Assembly: GCF_002355435.1 (NCBI RefSeq)
Contig: NZ_AP017313.1
Span: 2,790,001 to 2,854,000 of the forward strand
From: Mucilaginibacter gotjawali
Lineage (GTDB): Bacteria; Bacteroidota; Bacteroidia; Sphingobacteriales; Sphingobacteriaceae
Length of the DNA stretch: 64,000 nucleotides
Direction of reading: 5' to 3'
Positions 26,633 through 36,485 of this stretch are shown piece after piece. The notes below the pieces were generated by a model. It searched no databases, was not told the origin of the DNA, and was given only the letters and a program-made list of their open reading frames with translations. The translations under genes and the position numbers were made by a program. Each line of letters begins with the position of its first letter. Position 1 is the first letter of the stretch.

Positions 26633-28744
26633 TTACCATCCTACCTTCACCCCAAGCCCGTAAAACCTCCTGTTGTCAGTAATATCCCCTGAATTATTTT
26701 GCGCGATGTTGCGGAAACTGGCGAAGGCTTCCGCGTATTTTACCTTGTTTATTTTTACCTGTGAGCCAAAATAAAGGCTTTGAAGGGATACGGAATTAAC
26801 ATGCGGAGATGTTACACCGGCCCCCGGAACAAACCCAACCAGGGTAACAGGGCGCTGACCCAACTGGTATAACAGATCGAGGCCGGCAAATAGGTTTTTA
26901 CAGGTAAGGCGATTCGTAAAACCGCCACTATAACGGTGCCCCGTGTTTAAATAGGAAGCATATGCAGCGGCATTAACGTTGGGGTCGGAGATTTGAAATT
27001 TTTCCTGGGCAATATTTAGTCCTGTTCTCCAGCTAAAATCACTTGCACGTAAAGTATAATTTAGTCCTATGCGGTTAGTAACCTCTTTTGCATAATAATA
27101 AATATAAACAAGTTCGTAACCATTGATACCAAAAGGGATATATTCCGGCAAAAGGCCCGGGCTGTAGCTCTGCTGGAAGTTGTAGCTGAATGAGATATTT
27201 TTGGATAATCCTAATATTAACCCTGCCTGGTAATTATTCAGTTCTTTTAAAGGATCAAAATTAGCTGTTGGATAAATGGGCAGGTTCCCAAAGCCGATAT
27301 AACTTAAATTGTTCCCCTGGTTTAATGAAACACTTGAGGCGGATTGCCCCAATGTGGCGTAAGGGTCATCAAGTAAACTATTTTGGCGCGAAAAGGAGCC
27401 AAATACCATCAGGCTGATATCCTTCAGCCCTGCCAGTTTAAAAACATCTACTGAGGTTGACAAAAACGGGAATAGCCTCGATAGTTTATAACCAGGATTA
27501 AAATCTTTAGCAGAATTTAACAGGCTAACGAACCCGCCCTGCAAATTAAATACGTCTTTATAACTGATATTTAACGACGGCGTGAGTAAGTATAATTTAA
27601 CCGTGTATTGTTCGCTTTGCTTGCTTAAGTTATAAGTGGGGATACCGCCCTGGCCGTAAGTTTGCAAATAGGATGCTGAATCAACAGCTTTATTATCATA
27701 TTTCCTGTATGAAAAATTAAGTGCCGGTTCAAAATCAAAGCTGCCAGCTTTTTTATGATAAATCAGATTATCCTTCAGTAAAAAATTAGAAATTTTGTTA
27801 TATGAACCCTGGAATGATTTTACATTTTCAGTAGGGTTGCCTGAAGAAACGACTAACAAGTTTATGGAGTCGGCTTCAAAATAATTGTAGTGTGAATAGG
27901 CTCCGGACAACGTGTTGGTTAAGCCCGGAATAATTTTACTATCAACAGAAATGTTGGAGCCGGCCATGTGTTCAGCAGCGCCTCCTTTTATGACGTTATT
28001 TTCCAGCGCTGATGTATTTGCATAATTATAATCGGCAGCGTAGGTGTCGGTGTGCGGCACATAATTTATTCCGAAATTTATACTAGTGCCTTTCCATAGA
28101 GTGGCATTTAAATACCCGTTAAATTTAAACCGGTCAAAATGAAAAGGATCGACTGAATTATAATAGTTCGATTTTAAAACCGGCATCACATCGTGCTGGT
28201 AGTCGGCAGAAATACCCATCTGTACCGAATTAAAATTTTTATAGCCGGACAGGTAATATTGATGATATAAATTTGAGGTGGATTTTGCACCTGCGGAGTG
28301 CGGGTGGTTAGCCATATTCACCAAACTGCTTTGCCCGGCAGCTTCAATGCCCTGTTTGCCGGGCCGGTTGGTTTTTAATTTAATAAACACCAGTTGCTGG
28401 GCCGGGCCGGCTCCGCTTACCTGTGCAATTGCGTTTTGCACCAGCGTTATTTCGTCCACGTCAAAAATACTGTAGGCGTTAACATCGGTGATGATGTTGC
28501 CGTCAACTACATACACCAGCGTCGATCCGTTTGAATAAGTGCCATACAGCCAAACGTTTATGGCTTCGGCCAGGTTGCTAAACTGCATTCTTTCGAGGTC
28601 GCTGCCTTTTATAGTAATACTTTGGGTGAATTGTTTTTTTACATCAATGCGGCCAAGGTTATACGATGAGGTATCCGTTTGGGCCTTGGCGGTAAAAAAG
28701 AAACATACAAATATCGCGGATGAAATGAGTATCGGTTTAAACAT
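26633..28744 (-). CDS. TonB-dependent-receptor-like outer membrane protein (plug plus barrel)
   Basis: 703 residues with a signal peptide (FFFTAKAQ, cleavage about residue 22). The N-terminal part (about 35-130) resembles a receptor plug: LGRIDVKKQFTQSITIKGSDLERMQFSNLAEAINVWL, then LVYVVDGNII and SIFDVDEITLVQN. The rest is an alternating beta-strand pattern ending in an aromatic-rich strand (FYGLGVKVGW). It lacks the CarboxypepD_reg domain of SusC proteins and is shorter than most, and no SusD partner is adjacent. It could be a small-substrate TonB receptor or a plug-bearing porin. It converges on the chromate transporter and is divergent from the oxidoreductase gene. Confidence 0.75.
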   Translation of the reverse strand: MFKPILISSAIFVCFFFTAKAQTDTSSYNLGRIDVKKQFTQSITIKGSDLERMQFSNLAEAINVWLYGTYSNGSTLVYVVDGNIITDVNAYSIFDVDEITLVQNAIAQVSGAGPAQQLVFIKLKTNRPGKQGIEAAGQSSLVNMANHPHSAGAKSTSNLYHQYYLSGYKNFNSVQMGISADYQHDVMPVLKSNYYNSVDPFHFDRFKFNGYLNATLWKGTSINFGINYVPHTDTYAADYNYANTSALENNVIKGGAAEHMAGSNISVDSKIIPGLTNTLSGAYSHYNYFEADSINLLVVSSGNPTENVKSFQGSYNKISNFLLKDNLIYHKKAGSFDFEPALNFSYRKYDNKAVDSASYLQTYGQGGIPTYNLSKQSEQYTVKLYLLTPSLNISYKDVFNLQGGFVSLLNSAKDFNPGYKLSRLFPFLSTSVDVFKLAGLKDISLMVFGSFSRQNSLLDDPYATLGQSASSVSLNQGNNLSYIGFGNLPIYPTANFDPLKELNNYQAGLILGLSKNISFSYNFQQSYSPGLLPEYIPFGINGYELVYIYYYAKEVTNRIGLNYTLRASDFSWRTGLNIAQEKFQISDPNVNAAAYASYLNTGHRYSGGFTNRLTCKNLFAGLDLLYQLGQRPVTLVGFVPGAGVTSPHVNSVSLQSLYFGSQVKINKVKYAEAFASFRNIAQNNSGDITDNRRFYGLGVKVGW

Positions 28745-28894
28745 AATTGGAGGTTAAGATGAAGCTAAGGTAATATTTATATGGATACGCAAACAATGAT
28801 AATTTGTAACAAATATTCAAGAATAAATTTATCTGAAGGCTGTTAATGACATTTAACTTCTTAGTATTGTATCTCAATTGTATCAACTTTAAGA

Positions 28895-29893
28895 ATGAAA
28901 ACCATCCGCTGGGGTATTTTGGGTGCCGGGCGCATCGCGCGAAAATTCGCCTCTGATCTTAAATTGGTTGAAGGGGCAGAATTAATAGCCGTTGGCTCGC
29001 GATCAAAGGCATCTGCTGAAGATTTCAGTAAAGACTTCCCTGTTAAATACACACATGACAGCTACCAGGAACTTGCCGGAAACGCTGAAGTGGACGTGAT
29101 CTACATTGCTACGCCGCATAACCTGCATTATGAAAACACTTTGCTTTGTATAAACAATGGCAAGGCGGTGTTATGCGAAAAACCTTTTGCCATGAATGCC
29201 CGGCAGGCTGAACTGATGATGAGCCTGGCGAAAGAAAAGAAGGTGTTTTTAATGGAAGCTTTGTGGACAAAGTTTCATCCGCATTTCTTAAAAATGCAGG
29301 AAATGATAGGGCAGGGGCTGCTTGGCGAGATCAGATCGGTATTGATCAACTTTGGGTTTAAACCTACGCCGCCAGTCCCACTCAGGTTGTTTGATCCTGA
29401 ATTGGGCGGTGGTACCGTAATGGATATCGGCATTTACAATGTTTTTATGGCGATGAGCATATTGGGTATGCCTGATCATGTAGACGCTGTAATGACACCC
29501 GCTTCAACCGGCGTTGATGAACAATGCGCCATTCTTTTTCGCTATCATAATGGGGCGATGGCGCAATTATTCTCAACTTTTTCGTCCAACCTTGCAACAG
29601 AAGCAGATATATGCGGCAGCGAGGGGAGGATCAGGCTTACTTCAAGGTTTTATGAACCATCATCCACTATTGAGTTTTATAAAGAACGGGCAGACAGTGT
29701 TGAAGTTATCCCTGTGCACAAAGAACCGGGTTTTGGTTACCAGTATGAAGCCAGGCATGTAAATGATTGTTTGCGGATCGGTTTAACCGAAAGCCCGGTA
29801 ATACCTTTTGCCGATACGCTGTTGCTAATGCAAACGCTGGATAAAATAAGGGCGATTGCTGGAATCGGGTATGCAGCGGATGATGCAAAGTGA
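28895..29893 (+). CDS. Gfo/Idh/MocA-family oxidoreductase
   Basis: 332 residues. The Rossmann domain opens with GILGAGRIARKFASDL and has the family motif VLCEKPFAMN (about residues 90-100), whose Lys is catalytic in the family. The C-terminal alpha/beta domain has GGGTVMDIGIYNVF. There is no signal peptide, so it is cytoplasmic. The trans-1,2-dihydrobenzene-1,2-diol dehydrogenase/sugar dehydrogenase branch is the closest pattern. It probably oxidises or epimerises a sugar or cyclitol with NAD(P); the substrate cannot be told. Confidence 0.9.
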   Translation: MKTIRWGILGAGRIARKFASDLKLVEGAELIAVGSRSKASAEDFSKDFPVKYTHDSYQELAGNAEVDVIYIATPHNLHYENTLLCINNGKAVLCEKPFAMNARQAELMMSLAKEKKVFLMEALWTKFHPHFLKMQEMIGQGLLGEIRSVLINFGFKPTPPVPLRLFDPELGGGTVMDIGIYNVFMAMSILGMPDHVDAVMTPASTGVDEQCAILFRYHNGAMAQLFSTFSSNLATEADICGSEGRIRLTSRFYEPSSTIEFYKERADSVEVIPVHKEPGFGYQYEARHVNDCLRIGLTESPVIPFADTLLLMQTLDKIRAIAGIGYAADDAK

Positions 29894-29902
29894 CGATTGC
29901 TG

Positions 29903-29930
29903 CCAGGCGTTTAATGCCGGTTTTTTATTT
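29903..29930 (+). terminator. Weak terminator after the oxidoreductase gene
   Basis: CCAGGC and GCCGG form a short bulged stem with a seven-base loop, followed by TTTTTTATTT. It overlaps the end of the convergent unknown gene at 29925. Confidence 0.5.
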
Positions 29931-30578
29931 TGGAAAAATAGATATGGCAGTAAACATTATAACTGTGATCAGCATTAGCAAAAAGAGAAAGCTTTTGATG
30001 CCATTTATTTCCATCCCGGGTTTTAGGATAAGGTTTCTTACCGGAACGCTAATTAATAACAGAAGGGAAATCAGGAAAACAAAGGCCAGGGCTAATTGGG
30101 CGCCAATACCCAGCGGAAATCTTTTATGCTCTCCGTTAAAGAATCTTATTATATCGTACAAAAACAAAATATTCCAAATCAAAAGGACCGCGATTGCAGC
30201 TGATTTCTTCACGGGGAAACTGCCGCCGGTCTGAGCAGTTACTACTTTAACAGCTACGTCGGCAGGAATGGGATTTGCATTTACTAAAAAACCAGTTTGC
30301 TCTATTTTCCTGATCAACGTTTCAGGGCTTCCAAAAGTCCAGAAAATCACTTTGGCGTTATATCCCGGTACCGTATGATTGATTTTTATACCCTGCCCTA
30401 AAACCGGGATTAATGTATAAGGTTCAATACTAGTGATGTCTGAAGGTCTAAAAACAAGGTCTCCGATAATAGATGCCTTTAGTTGTAAAGTTTGCCGGTT
30501 AACAATTAATGTTGCCATAGGCCAGGTGGCATTTGCCATTCCAATCCTTGCCCCGCCTGTCTCCCTGATCTCCTCCAT
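29925..30578 (-). CDS. Unknown membrane protein with PH-like N-terminal region
   Basis: 217 residues from the ATG at 30578 (MEEIRETGG); an in-frame start at 30656 would overlap the upstream gene and is less likely. The N-terminal 100 residues are strand-rich (LQLKASIIGDLVFRPSDITSIEPY) and resemble bacterial PH-like domains. The C-terminal part has three hydrophobic segments (AVLLIWNILFLYDIIRF, then LALAFVFLISLLLLISV and FLFLLMLITVIMFTAI). No enzyme motif is seen. It is 43 bases behind another unknown gene on the same strand. Confidence 0.7.
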   Translation of the reverse strand: MEEIRETGGARIGMANATWPMATLIVNRQTLQLKASIIGDLVFRPSDITSIEPYTLIPVLGQGIKINHTVPGYNAKVIFWTFGSPETLIRKIEQTGFLVNANPIPADVAVKVVTAQTGGSFPVKKSAAIAVLLIWNILFLYDIIRFFNGEHKRFPLGIGAQLALAFVFLISLLLLISVPVRNLILKPGMEINGIKSFLFLLMLITVIMFTAISIFPK

Positions 30579-30621
30579 TTGAATGTTTCGTTTTTGATTA
30601 TCGTATATATAACTATACCTC

Positions 30622-31404
30622 TTAATGCGCGAAACGCCGCAGCTTCCACATACCAAAAGGATTATTAAACAGCTTGTTGTCGCTGTAAAACTGATTAATT
30701 TCTTCGGTAATCAAATACCGGGCAGATTGAAGACCGGGCTGGAAAAATTCATTTTGATGGATGACGGGCTTATCAAAAACCTGGTAATACCCAAACACAT
30801 TGATCAGGTCCACCGCCTTTTGAAGTTCTTCGCCGCAAACCAGTATGTCTTTCAGGCCCAGGTTATGCATCCCGCGGGAGAAGACAATATTTCTTTCGTC
30901 AATGAATGAATTCGTTACAAACATTTCAAACAAGTCAGCCTCAACAAAATTGATGAGGTATTTAAGCCATTTTTGCTGCTCAAACGCTTTACCTGTAGTA
31001 TCTATCCGAATCCCAAGGCCGCCTGCTTTAAGTATCGCGGCACCGGCAAGCGCTATTTGGTGTGCCTCGTTAAAGCTACCGGTTTTGCCGGTAATGTAGA
31101 TGACATAATTATGGTTCCTGATTTTACTTAACCCGACGGTCGTGATGCCCGTAGTCTTCCCCAATCTTTCGAATGATTCGGCCATGTTTTCATCCTGCTC
31201 TTTTATTTCAAATTTGTAAAATTGCGCGGCCTGCGGGTGGATGAGCAGATCTCCAACTACCATGTAAGTGCCTTCGTTTACAGAGAAAACGGTATTGGCA
31301 ATATCCTCAACATCTTTCCAGATACCGGGAATACACAAAACGGTATCGCAGGCAACAACAGGCGGGCATACCGCTTGCCTGATTTTTTTAGTAAAGGGCC
31401 ACAT
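30622..31404 (-). CDS. Unknown soluble protein, possibly DUF4261-like
   Basis: 260 residues, no signal peptide, no long hydrophobic segment. The C-terminal block (FSRGMHNLGLKDILVCGEE...) recalls DUF4261 proteins, but I am not sure of this. The centre has a small-residue-rich stretch (ALAGAAILKAGGLGIRID). It is first of a two-gene unit with the membrane protein downstream, so the two may act together. No function is proposed. Confidence 0.7.
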   Translation of the reverse strand: MWPFTKKIRQAVCPPVVACDTVLCIPGIWKDVEDIANTVFSVNEGTYMVVGDLLIHPQAAQFYKFEIKEQDENMAESFERLGKTTGITTVGLSKIRNHNYVIYITGKTGSFNEAHQIALAGAAILKAGGLGIRIDTTGKAFEQQKWLKYLINFVEADLFEMFVTNSFIDERNIVFSRGMHNLGLKDILVCGEELQKAVDLINVFGYYQVFDKPVIHQNEFFQPGLQSARYLITEEINQFYSDNKLFNNPFGMWKLRRFAH

Positions 31405-31493
31405 AATTAATTAGGGTAAAACATATCAAACCTGGGTTTGAATTTATTGTTAAATCCTAAATAATAAATAGTTAACCGGATGAATTTTATCCA

Positions 31494-31520
31494 CAAAAAA
31501 ACCGCCAGCAAAAGGCGGTT
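31494..31520 (-). terminator. Intrinsic terminator of the carboxylesterase gene
   Basis: On the minus strand AACCGCC-TTTTGCT-GGCGGTT is followed by TTTTTT: a seven-base-pair stem with a T run, 30 bases after the esterase stop codon. Confidence 0.88.
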
Positions 31521-31549
31521 CTTCAATTACCAGGTAATTGTTAACAATC

Positions 31550-33118
31550 TTATCTGGTATTTAATTTATCCAGAAACAAAAACCGGTCGGCATCTGTCTC
31601 CGGTTCAAGCTGAGTATTTACATCTATGTTCATATAGTAAACAGGGCTTCCCTTGCTATTTGGTTTCCATTTCGGTACGATCTTTCCGTTAGGGTTGCCG
31701 GTTTTTATAAAATTGGCGAAGTATTCCTCCATGGTTGCCGAAACTTTATAATCGTCCGGGGTCCAGGCATAAGTTTTATTGGAGCTTAAGTTTCCCAGGG
31801 CAAACTCAATTTCGGAAGCATGTGAGGCGCCAACCATAGGCGCAGGCAACTTCCCTGTGTTTTCAGTAGTCTTACCCACTTCCGGCGGCCGCGGGCACGA
31901 GAAAATATAACGGTACACAGGTTTGCCACTTGTTTTAGCTTGCATATCGGCCCATTTCCAGGTACCATAAACTATAAAATTATCACTGGCCAGCGCAGTA
32001 GCTGATTTGATCACCTCATCCTGGGTATTACCCGGAAAAAGTTTTAATACCATAGTGGAATCGGCCCCATACCGCTCTTTAATCTTTTTCGCATAGTTCT
32101 CAGGTGTGGGCATATCACCACCGGTAAATGCCTGGTACGGCACTTCTGCAGAATTCCAGCCAACCATCACCGGTACGTGCATTTCTTCACCGGCTTCCAA
32201 AGTTTCAATAGGTTGTTTAGTGAAAAAATAGCCGTCAATCAGGTTGGGGAATCTCCATGCACCAGGCTTGGATGCCAAATCGAGTAATTGCGAAGCGGTC
32301 AGTGCGCGGAGCTCTGCCAGCGATCCCGCGCCGGCGGTTTTAGCAAATGCAGCGCCGCTGCTTTCGCCATTGGTTAAAGTGCTCATCTTTCCAAAACCAC
32401 CACTTTCACCAATTGCTCCGGAAAACAATCCTTTTGATAAAGGTGAGAGCACCTGGGCACAAACCGAAAATGAGCCTGCCGATTCGCCGGCAATAGTGAC
32501 CTTTTCAGGATCACCCCCAAATGCGGCAATATTGGCTTTTACCCAAAGCAGCGCTGCATGCTGGTCGAGCAATCCATAGTTTCCCGATGCATTGTGCGGG
32601 GATTCCTTAGTAAGTTCGGGATGCGCGAAGAATCCAAAAATGCCCAAACGATAGCTTATGGTAACGGTAACTATTCCTTTTTGTGCCAAGCTCTCTCCGT
32701 CGTATCGTGATTCGGAGCCATCCCCGGCAACAAATCCGCCACCATAAAAATATACCAATACCGGCCGCTTGGTTTCAGACGGAGTTGCAGGCGCCCAAAC
32801 ATTCAGGTAGAGGCAGTCTTCGCTCATGGTATCGGCACGAAAGATCATATCACTGAAGATGTGTTTCTGCATTGGCATATGGCTAAAATGATCGGCTTTT
32901 AATACGCCATTCCAATTGGCCGGTGGCTGCGGTTCTTTCCAGCGCAGGTTTCCAACCGGCGGCAGCGCGTAAGGAATGCCTTTGTAACTGTTAATACCGG
33001 TAGAAGGATTATAAATACCCGTTAGTTGCCCATTGCTGATGGTAACCTGCGAATTTTGCTGGGCAAAGGCCGGCGCGAAAAATACCAGAGCAGTGAGGAA
33101 TGCAATTATTGATTTCAT
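31550..33118 (-). CDS. Type B carboxylesterase (para-nitrobenzyl esterase family), secreted
   Basis: 522 residues with a signal peptide (MKSIIAFLTALVFFAPAFAQ). The alpha/beta hydrolase carries the oxyanion hole GGGFVAG (about 126-132), the EDCLYLNVW type B signature (starting near residue 100) and the nucleophile elbow GESAG (S213). The family hydrolyses esters of many kinds; in this phylum such genes often sit with polysaccharide genes and may remove acetyl or feruloyl groups. It is transcribed away from a NUDIX-type regulator, with a near-perfect palindrome between the two, so regulation by that protein is likely. Confidence 0.92.
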   Translation of the reverse strand: MKSIIAFLTALVFFAPAFAQQNSQVTISNGQLTGIYNPSTGINSYKGIPYALPPVGNLRWKEPQPPANWNGVLKADHFSHMPMQKHIFSDMIFRADTMSEDCLYLNVWAPATPSETKRPVLVYFYGGGFVAGDGSESRYDGESLAQKGIVTVTISYRLGIFGFFAHPELTKESPHNASGNYGLLDQHAALLWVKANIAAFGGDPEKVTIAGESAGSFSVCAQVLSPLSKGLFSGAIGESGGFGKMSTLTNGESSGAAFAKTAGAGSLAELRALTASQLLDLASKPGAWRFPNLIDGYFFTKQPIETLEAGEEMHVPVMVGWNSAEVPYQAFTGGDMPTPENYAKKIKERYGADSTMVLKLFPGNTQDEVIKSATALASDNFIVYGTWKWADMQAKTSGKPVYRYIFSCPRPPEVGKTTENTGKLPAPMVGASHASEIEFALGNLSSNKTYAWTPDDYKVSATMEEYFANFIKTGNPNGKIVPKWKPNSKGSPVYYMNIDVNTQLEPETDADRFLFLDKLNTR

Positions 33119-33197
33119 GTTGTTTATAATGGTTTAAAGAAGTGTTTTTGGATGGATATGTTATAAAATCCGATAGCTGATAAAATCTCATTATTGC

Positions 33198-33220
33198 TAT
33201 TGTAACATAATGATACAATA
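33198..33220. promoter_or_regulatory. 23-base palindromic operator candidate
   Basis: TATTGTA-ACATAATGA-TACAATA is symmetric at all but two paired positions plus the centre base. It lies in the divergent gap between the esterase and the regulator, eight bases upstream of a candidate -7 box for the regulator and 80 bases before the esterase start. NUDIX-type regulators of the NrtR/AraR class bind palindromes of about this length, so it is the natural site for the neighbouring regulator. Confidence 0.7.
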
Positions 33221-33228
33221 ATAATTGC

Positions 33229-33236
33229 TAATTTTG
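33229..33236 (+). promoter_or_regulatory. Candidate -7 box (TAATTTTG) for the NUDIX regulator gene
   Basis: An exact TAnnTTTG match 35 bases before the start. The upstream half of this promoter would overlap the palindrome at 33198-33220, consistent with autoregulation by occlusion. Confidence 0.55.
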
Positions 33237-33270
33237 ATATTAGCAATACAATTACCGAAAAAACTTTACA

Positions 33271-33999
33271 ATGAGCAATAAACCGGCTGATGAAATAAAT
33301 GAGAACGGAACTGGATTTATAAAAAATGTAGCCATTGACACTGTTATATTTGGATTTCATGATAACCTGCTTAGGGTTTTATTATCGGCATATAAAAACA
33401 CGAACTATTTTGCACTGCCGGGTGGTTTCATCAGAGAAAAGGAAAATCTGCACGATGCTGCACGAAGAGTTGCATCCGAAAGAACGGGCCTTGATGATAT
33501 TTACCTGGAGCAATTTTATGTGTTTGGTGATTATTCACGTTATGACCCTCAACCATTTAAAGTCATAATGGAAGCAAATGGAAATAGGCCCTCTGAAAGC
33601 CATTGGCTTTTGCAAAGGTTTATCTCTATTGGTTATTACGCCCTGGTTGATTTTACCAGGGCCACACCCACGCCGGCTGCAATTTTTGATAGCTGTAATT
33701 GGTACGACCTGAACAATATGCCGGAATTGATACAGGATCATTCAAAAATTATTACCAAAGCGCTTGAAGTGCTCAGGGCAAACCTTGATCATAAAGTTGT
33801 GGGGTATAATTTGCTGCCGGAAAGTTTTACCATGGGTGAATTGCAGAAATTATACGAAACCATTTTATCAAAAAAACTGCTGCGCCCTGCTTTTCAGCGT
33901 AAAATGTTAAGTTTGTGTATATTAGAGCGGGTTGCAAAAAAATATTCAGGCGGGGCTCATAAGGCGCCTTATTTATATAGGTTTGTTACTGGAGAATAA
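33271..33999 (+). CDS. NUDIX-domain transcriptional regulator (NrtR/AraR-like)
   Basis: 242 residues: a NUDIX domain (about 15-150) followed by a winged-helix region (about 160-235, TMGELQKLYETILSKKLLRPAFQRKML), the layout of NrtR and of the AraR regulators of Bacteroidota. The Nudix box keeps G-x5-E but the REUXEE core reads RVASER, so two of the metal-binding glutamates are lost; the domain probably senses a ligand (an ADP-ribose-like or sugar compound) instead of cleaving it. The neighbouring divergent esterase and the palindrome between them suggest local control. The ligand is unknown. Confidence 0.88.
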   Translation: MSNKPADEINENGTGFIKNVAIDTVIFGFHDNLLRVLLSAYKNTNYFALPGGFIREKENLHDAARRVASERTGLDDIYLEQFYVFGDYSRYDPQPFKVIMEANGNRPSESHWLLQRFISIGYYALVDFTRATPTPAAIFDSCNWYDLNNMPELIQDHSKIITKALEVLRANLDHKVVGYNLLPESFTMGELQKLYETILSKKLLRPAFQRKMLSLCILERVAKKYSGGAHKAPYLYRFVTGE

Positions 34000-34162
34000 T
34001 TTTTAACGTTTGAAATGATAACGCCGCAGGTATTATAAGTCATCTGCGCAAAAAGTACGTGCTGCAGTTTATATTTAAACTTATTTATATGCAAAACATA
34101 TTAACAACAGCACTGTTTACTCATTTAAAAAAAATCATTTTTACAAAGTTGTATTAAAGAGT

Positions 34163-36439
34163 ATGGTTAAAAAAGTACCTGAAGGCGGATATAAGGATAT
34201 TTTTAACTGCAGCCCGGCAACCATACTTGTAATGGACATAGATGCTCCATTTTATACCATTCTTGATGTTAATGAGGCTTATCTTAATGCCACAAACAGT
34301 ACCCGCGAAGAATTGGTTGGTAAATCAGTGTTTGGGGCATTTCCTGCAAATCCAACAGATGAGGTATCCAAAAACATAGAAAGAACCATTTTTTCGTTTG
34401 AGCAGGCCATCCAAACCAAAAAATCGCATACCATGTACAATTACAGGTATGATATTCCGATACGGGGAACAGATAAATTTGAAGAGCGCTGGTGGACAAC
34501 AACCAATACCCCCATATTGGATGAGCGGGGAGACGTAGTTTACTTTATTCACTCACCGGCAAATGTAACCGAACTGATTAAGTTGGGAGAGAGGGAGAAG
34601 GCGGGGGTTGAGGCGCTTAAAAATCAACGCAAACAGTTGTATTCAACGTTTATGCAGGCTCCGGTAGGGATAGCAATTTTCAAAGGGCCAGACTACGTTG
34701 TTGAACTGATAAACCCGCCGCTATGCGAGCTTTATGGGCAAACGCCGGAAGGGATGATTGGGAAGCCTGTTTTTGAGGTGCTTACCCACGCAAAAGGCTT
34801 GGGGTTTGAAGAATTACTTGATGATGTTCGCCTTACCGGCAAACCGTTCAGGGGGCACGACCTGCCGGCGCCAATATACCGAAACGGCAAATTAGAAACT
34901 GTTTACCTCGATTTCGTTTATGAGCCATTCAGGGAAGATGACGGTTCTATCAGCGGTGTAATAGCTGTTGCTACAGAAGTTACCGAACAGGTTTATGCCA
35001 GGCAACAGTTAGAAGAAGCCGAAGAACGCGCTAGGCTGGCGGTTGACGCGGTTGGCCTGGGAACATTTGACCTGAATCTGTTGACAGGCGAAATGATCAC
35101 ATCCAAACAATTTGCCAATATTTTTGGCTATGACGAACCTGTTTCACGGCATGAATATGTAAAGGTTTTTCATCCGGCTGATTTAGAATCGAGAAAAAAA
35201 GCTCATGAGGCCGCGCTGGATGCGGGCAAGCTGCTTTATGAAGCCCGTGTAATATGGCCTGATAAAAGTACCCATTGGGTTAAGGTTGAAGGTAAAGTGT
35301 ATTATGATACTGCGGGAAAAGCGCTTCGCATTTTAGGCACATTATTAGACATAACCGGGCAAAAAAAGGCGAAGGAGGCATTGGCAGAAAGTGAACAATT
35401 GTTAAGAAGCATCACATCAGCAGCACCAACTACCTTATGGATGTCTGATGAGTATGGTTTGATTACCTACGTAAATCAAACCTGGATTGACTGGACGGGT
35501 ATGCCATTTGAAGCACATATCGGCACAAAGTGGACCGGCCATATCGTTGAAGAAGATAAGGAAAATGCAGCTGAGAAGTTTGAAAACGCACTTTTAAACA
35601 GGAGTATGTACGAAGTGGAATTTCGCATTAACCATATTGACGGAACCACGCACTGGTGTGTAGCTAACGGGAGGCCCCAGTACCGGAGGGATGGGAGTTT
35701 TTCGGGTTATATAGGCGCTTGTGTGGATATCACCGAGCAAAAATACATGCAACAGCAAAAGGATGATTTTATAGGCATTGCCAGCCATGAATTAAAGACG
35801 CCCGTAACAAGCCTGAAAGCGTATACGCAGGTGCTGGAAAGGATGCTGCAAAAAAAAGGCGACGTCAGGGAAGCGGAAATGATAGGCAGAATGGACGGAC
35901 AACTTAACCGCTTAACCAGCCTGATAGGTGATTTGCTGGATGTAACTAAAATTAACAGCGGCAAGCTCCAGTTTAATAACCAGGAATTTGATTTTAACAC
36001 GGCCCTGGAAGATCTGCTGGAAGATTTGCAGCGTACCACAACCAAACATACTATTGTTAAAAAACTGGTGCCGGCAGGCCTTATTCATGGCGATAAAGAG
36101 CGTATTGGCCAGGTGATTACAAACCTTGTAACCAATGCTATTAAATATTCGCCGCATTCGGATAAGATAATTGTATACACTACTATTAACGATAATGAGC
36201 TAACACTTTGTGTACAGGATTTTGGAATAGGGATTGCTAAGAAAAACCTTAATAAGGTTTTTGAACAGTTTTACCGTGTGAGCGGCGAAATGCAACACAC
36301 TTTTCCGGGTTTAGGCCTGGGTTTATACATTTCTTCGGAAATAATAAAACGGGAAGGCGGAAGAATATGGGTTACCAGCGAGGAAGGGAAAGGATCAACT
36401 TTTTGTTTCGCATTGCCAATAGCAAACAGGAACAAATAG
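34163..36439 (+). CDS. Multi-PAS sensor histidine kinase
   Basis: 758 residues, no membrane segment, so cytoplasmic. In order: PAS 1 (about 10-135), PAS 2 (about 160-285, TFMQAPVGIAIFKG), PAS 3 (about 290-405), PAS 4 (about 410-530), a HisKA domain with FIGIASHELKTPVTSL (H542), and a HATPase domain with N box NLVTNAIKYS and G boxes GIGIAKKN and GLGLGLYI. This is a complete kinase fed by four sensory modules, typical for redox, light or small-ligand sensing; the signal is unknown. A single-domain receiver gene starts 46 bases downstream and is probably its partner. Confidence 0.93.
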   Translation: MVKKVPEGGYKDIFNCSPATILVMDIDAPFYTILDVNEAYLNATNSTREELVGKSVFGAFPANPTDEVSKNIERTIFSFEQAIQTKKSHTMYNYRYDIPIRGTDKFEERWWTTTNTPILDERGDVVYFIHSPANVTELIKLGEREKAGVEALKNQRKQLYSTFMQAPVGIAIFKGPDYVVELINPPLCELYGQTPEGMIGKPVFEVLTHAKGLGFEELLDDVRLTGKPFRGHDLPAPIYRNGKLETVYLDFVYEPFREDDGSISGVIAVATEVTEQVYARQQLEEAEERARLAVDAVGLGTFDLNLLTGEMITSKQFANIFGYDEPVSRHEYVKVFHPADLESRKKAHEAALDAGKLLYEARVIWPDKSTHWVKVEGKVYYDTAGKALRILGTLLDITGQKKAKEALAESEQLLRSITSAAPTTLWMSDEYGLITYVNQTWIDWTGMPFEAHIGTKWTGHIVEEDKENAAEKFENALLNRSMYEVEFRINHIDGTTHWCVANGRPQYRRDGSFSGYIGACVDITEQKYMQQQKDDFIGIASHELKTPVTSLKAYTQVLERMLQKKGDVREAEMIGRMDGQLNRLTSLIGDLLDVTKINSGKLQFNNQEFDFNTALEDLLEDLQRTTTKHTIVKKLVPAGLIHGDKERIGQVITNLVTNAIKYSPHSDKIIVYTTINDNELTLCVQDFGIGIAKKNLNKVFEQFYRVSGEMQHTFPGLGLGLYISSEIIKREGGRIWVTSEEGKGSTFCFALPIANRNK

Positions 36440-36485
36440 AATTACGAGCTTTAACCAAATCAGATGAAAATATTTGCCGATAAAA

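Noticed and set aside
31107..33236. Possible defence or toxin-antitoxin unit around the unknown genes and the divergent regulator
   Set aside because: The esterase is secreted, the regulator is of NUDIX type, and no toxin, nuclease or immunity motif was seen.
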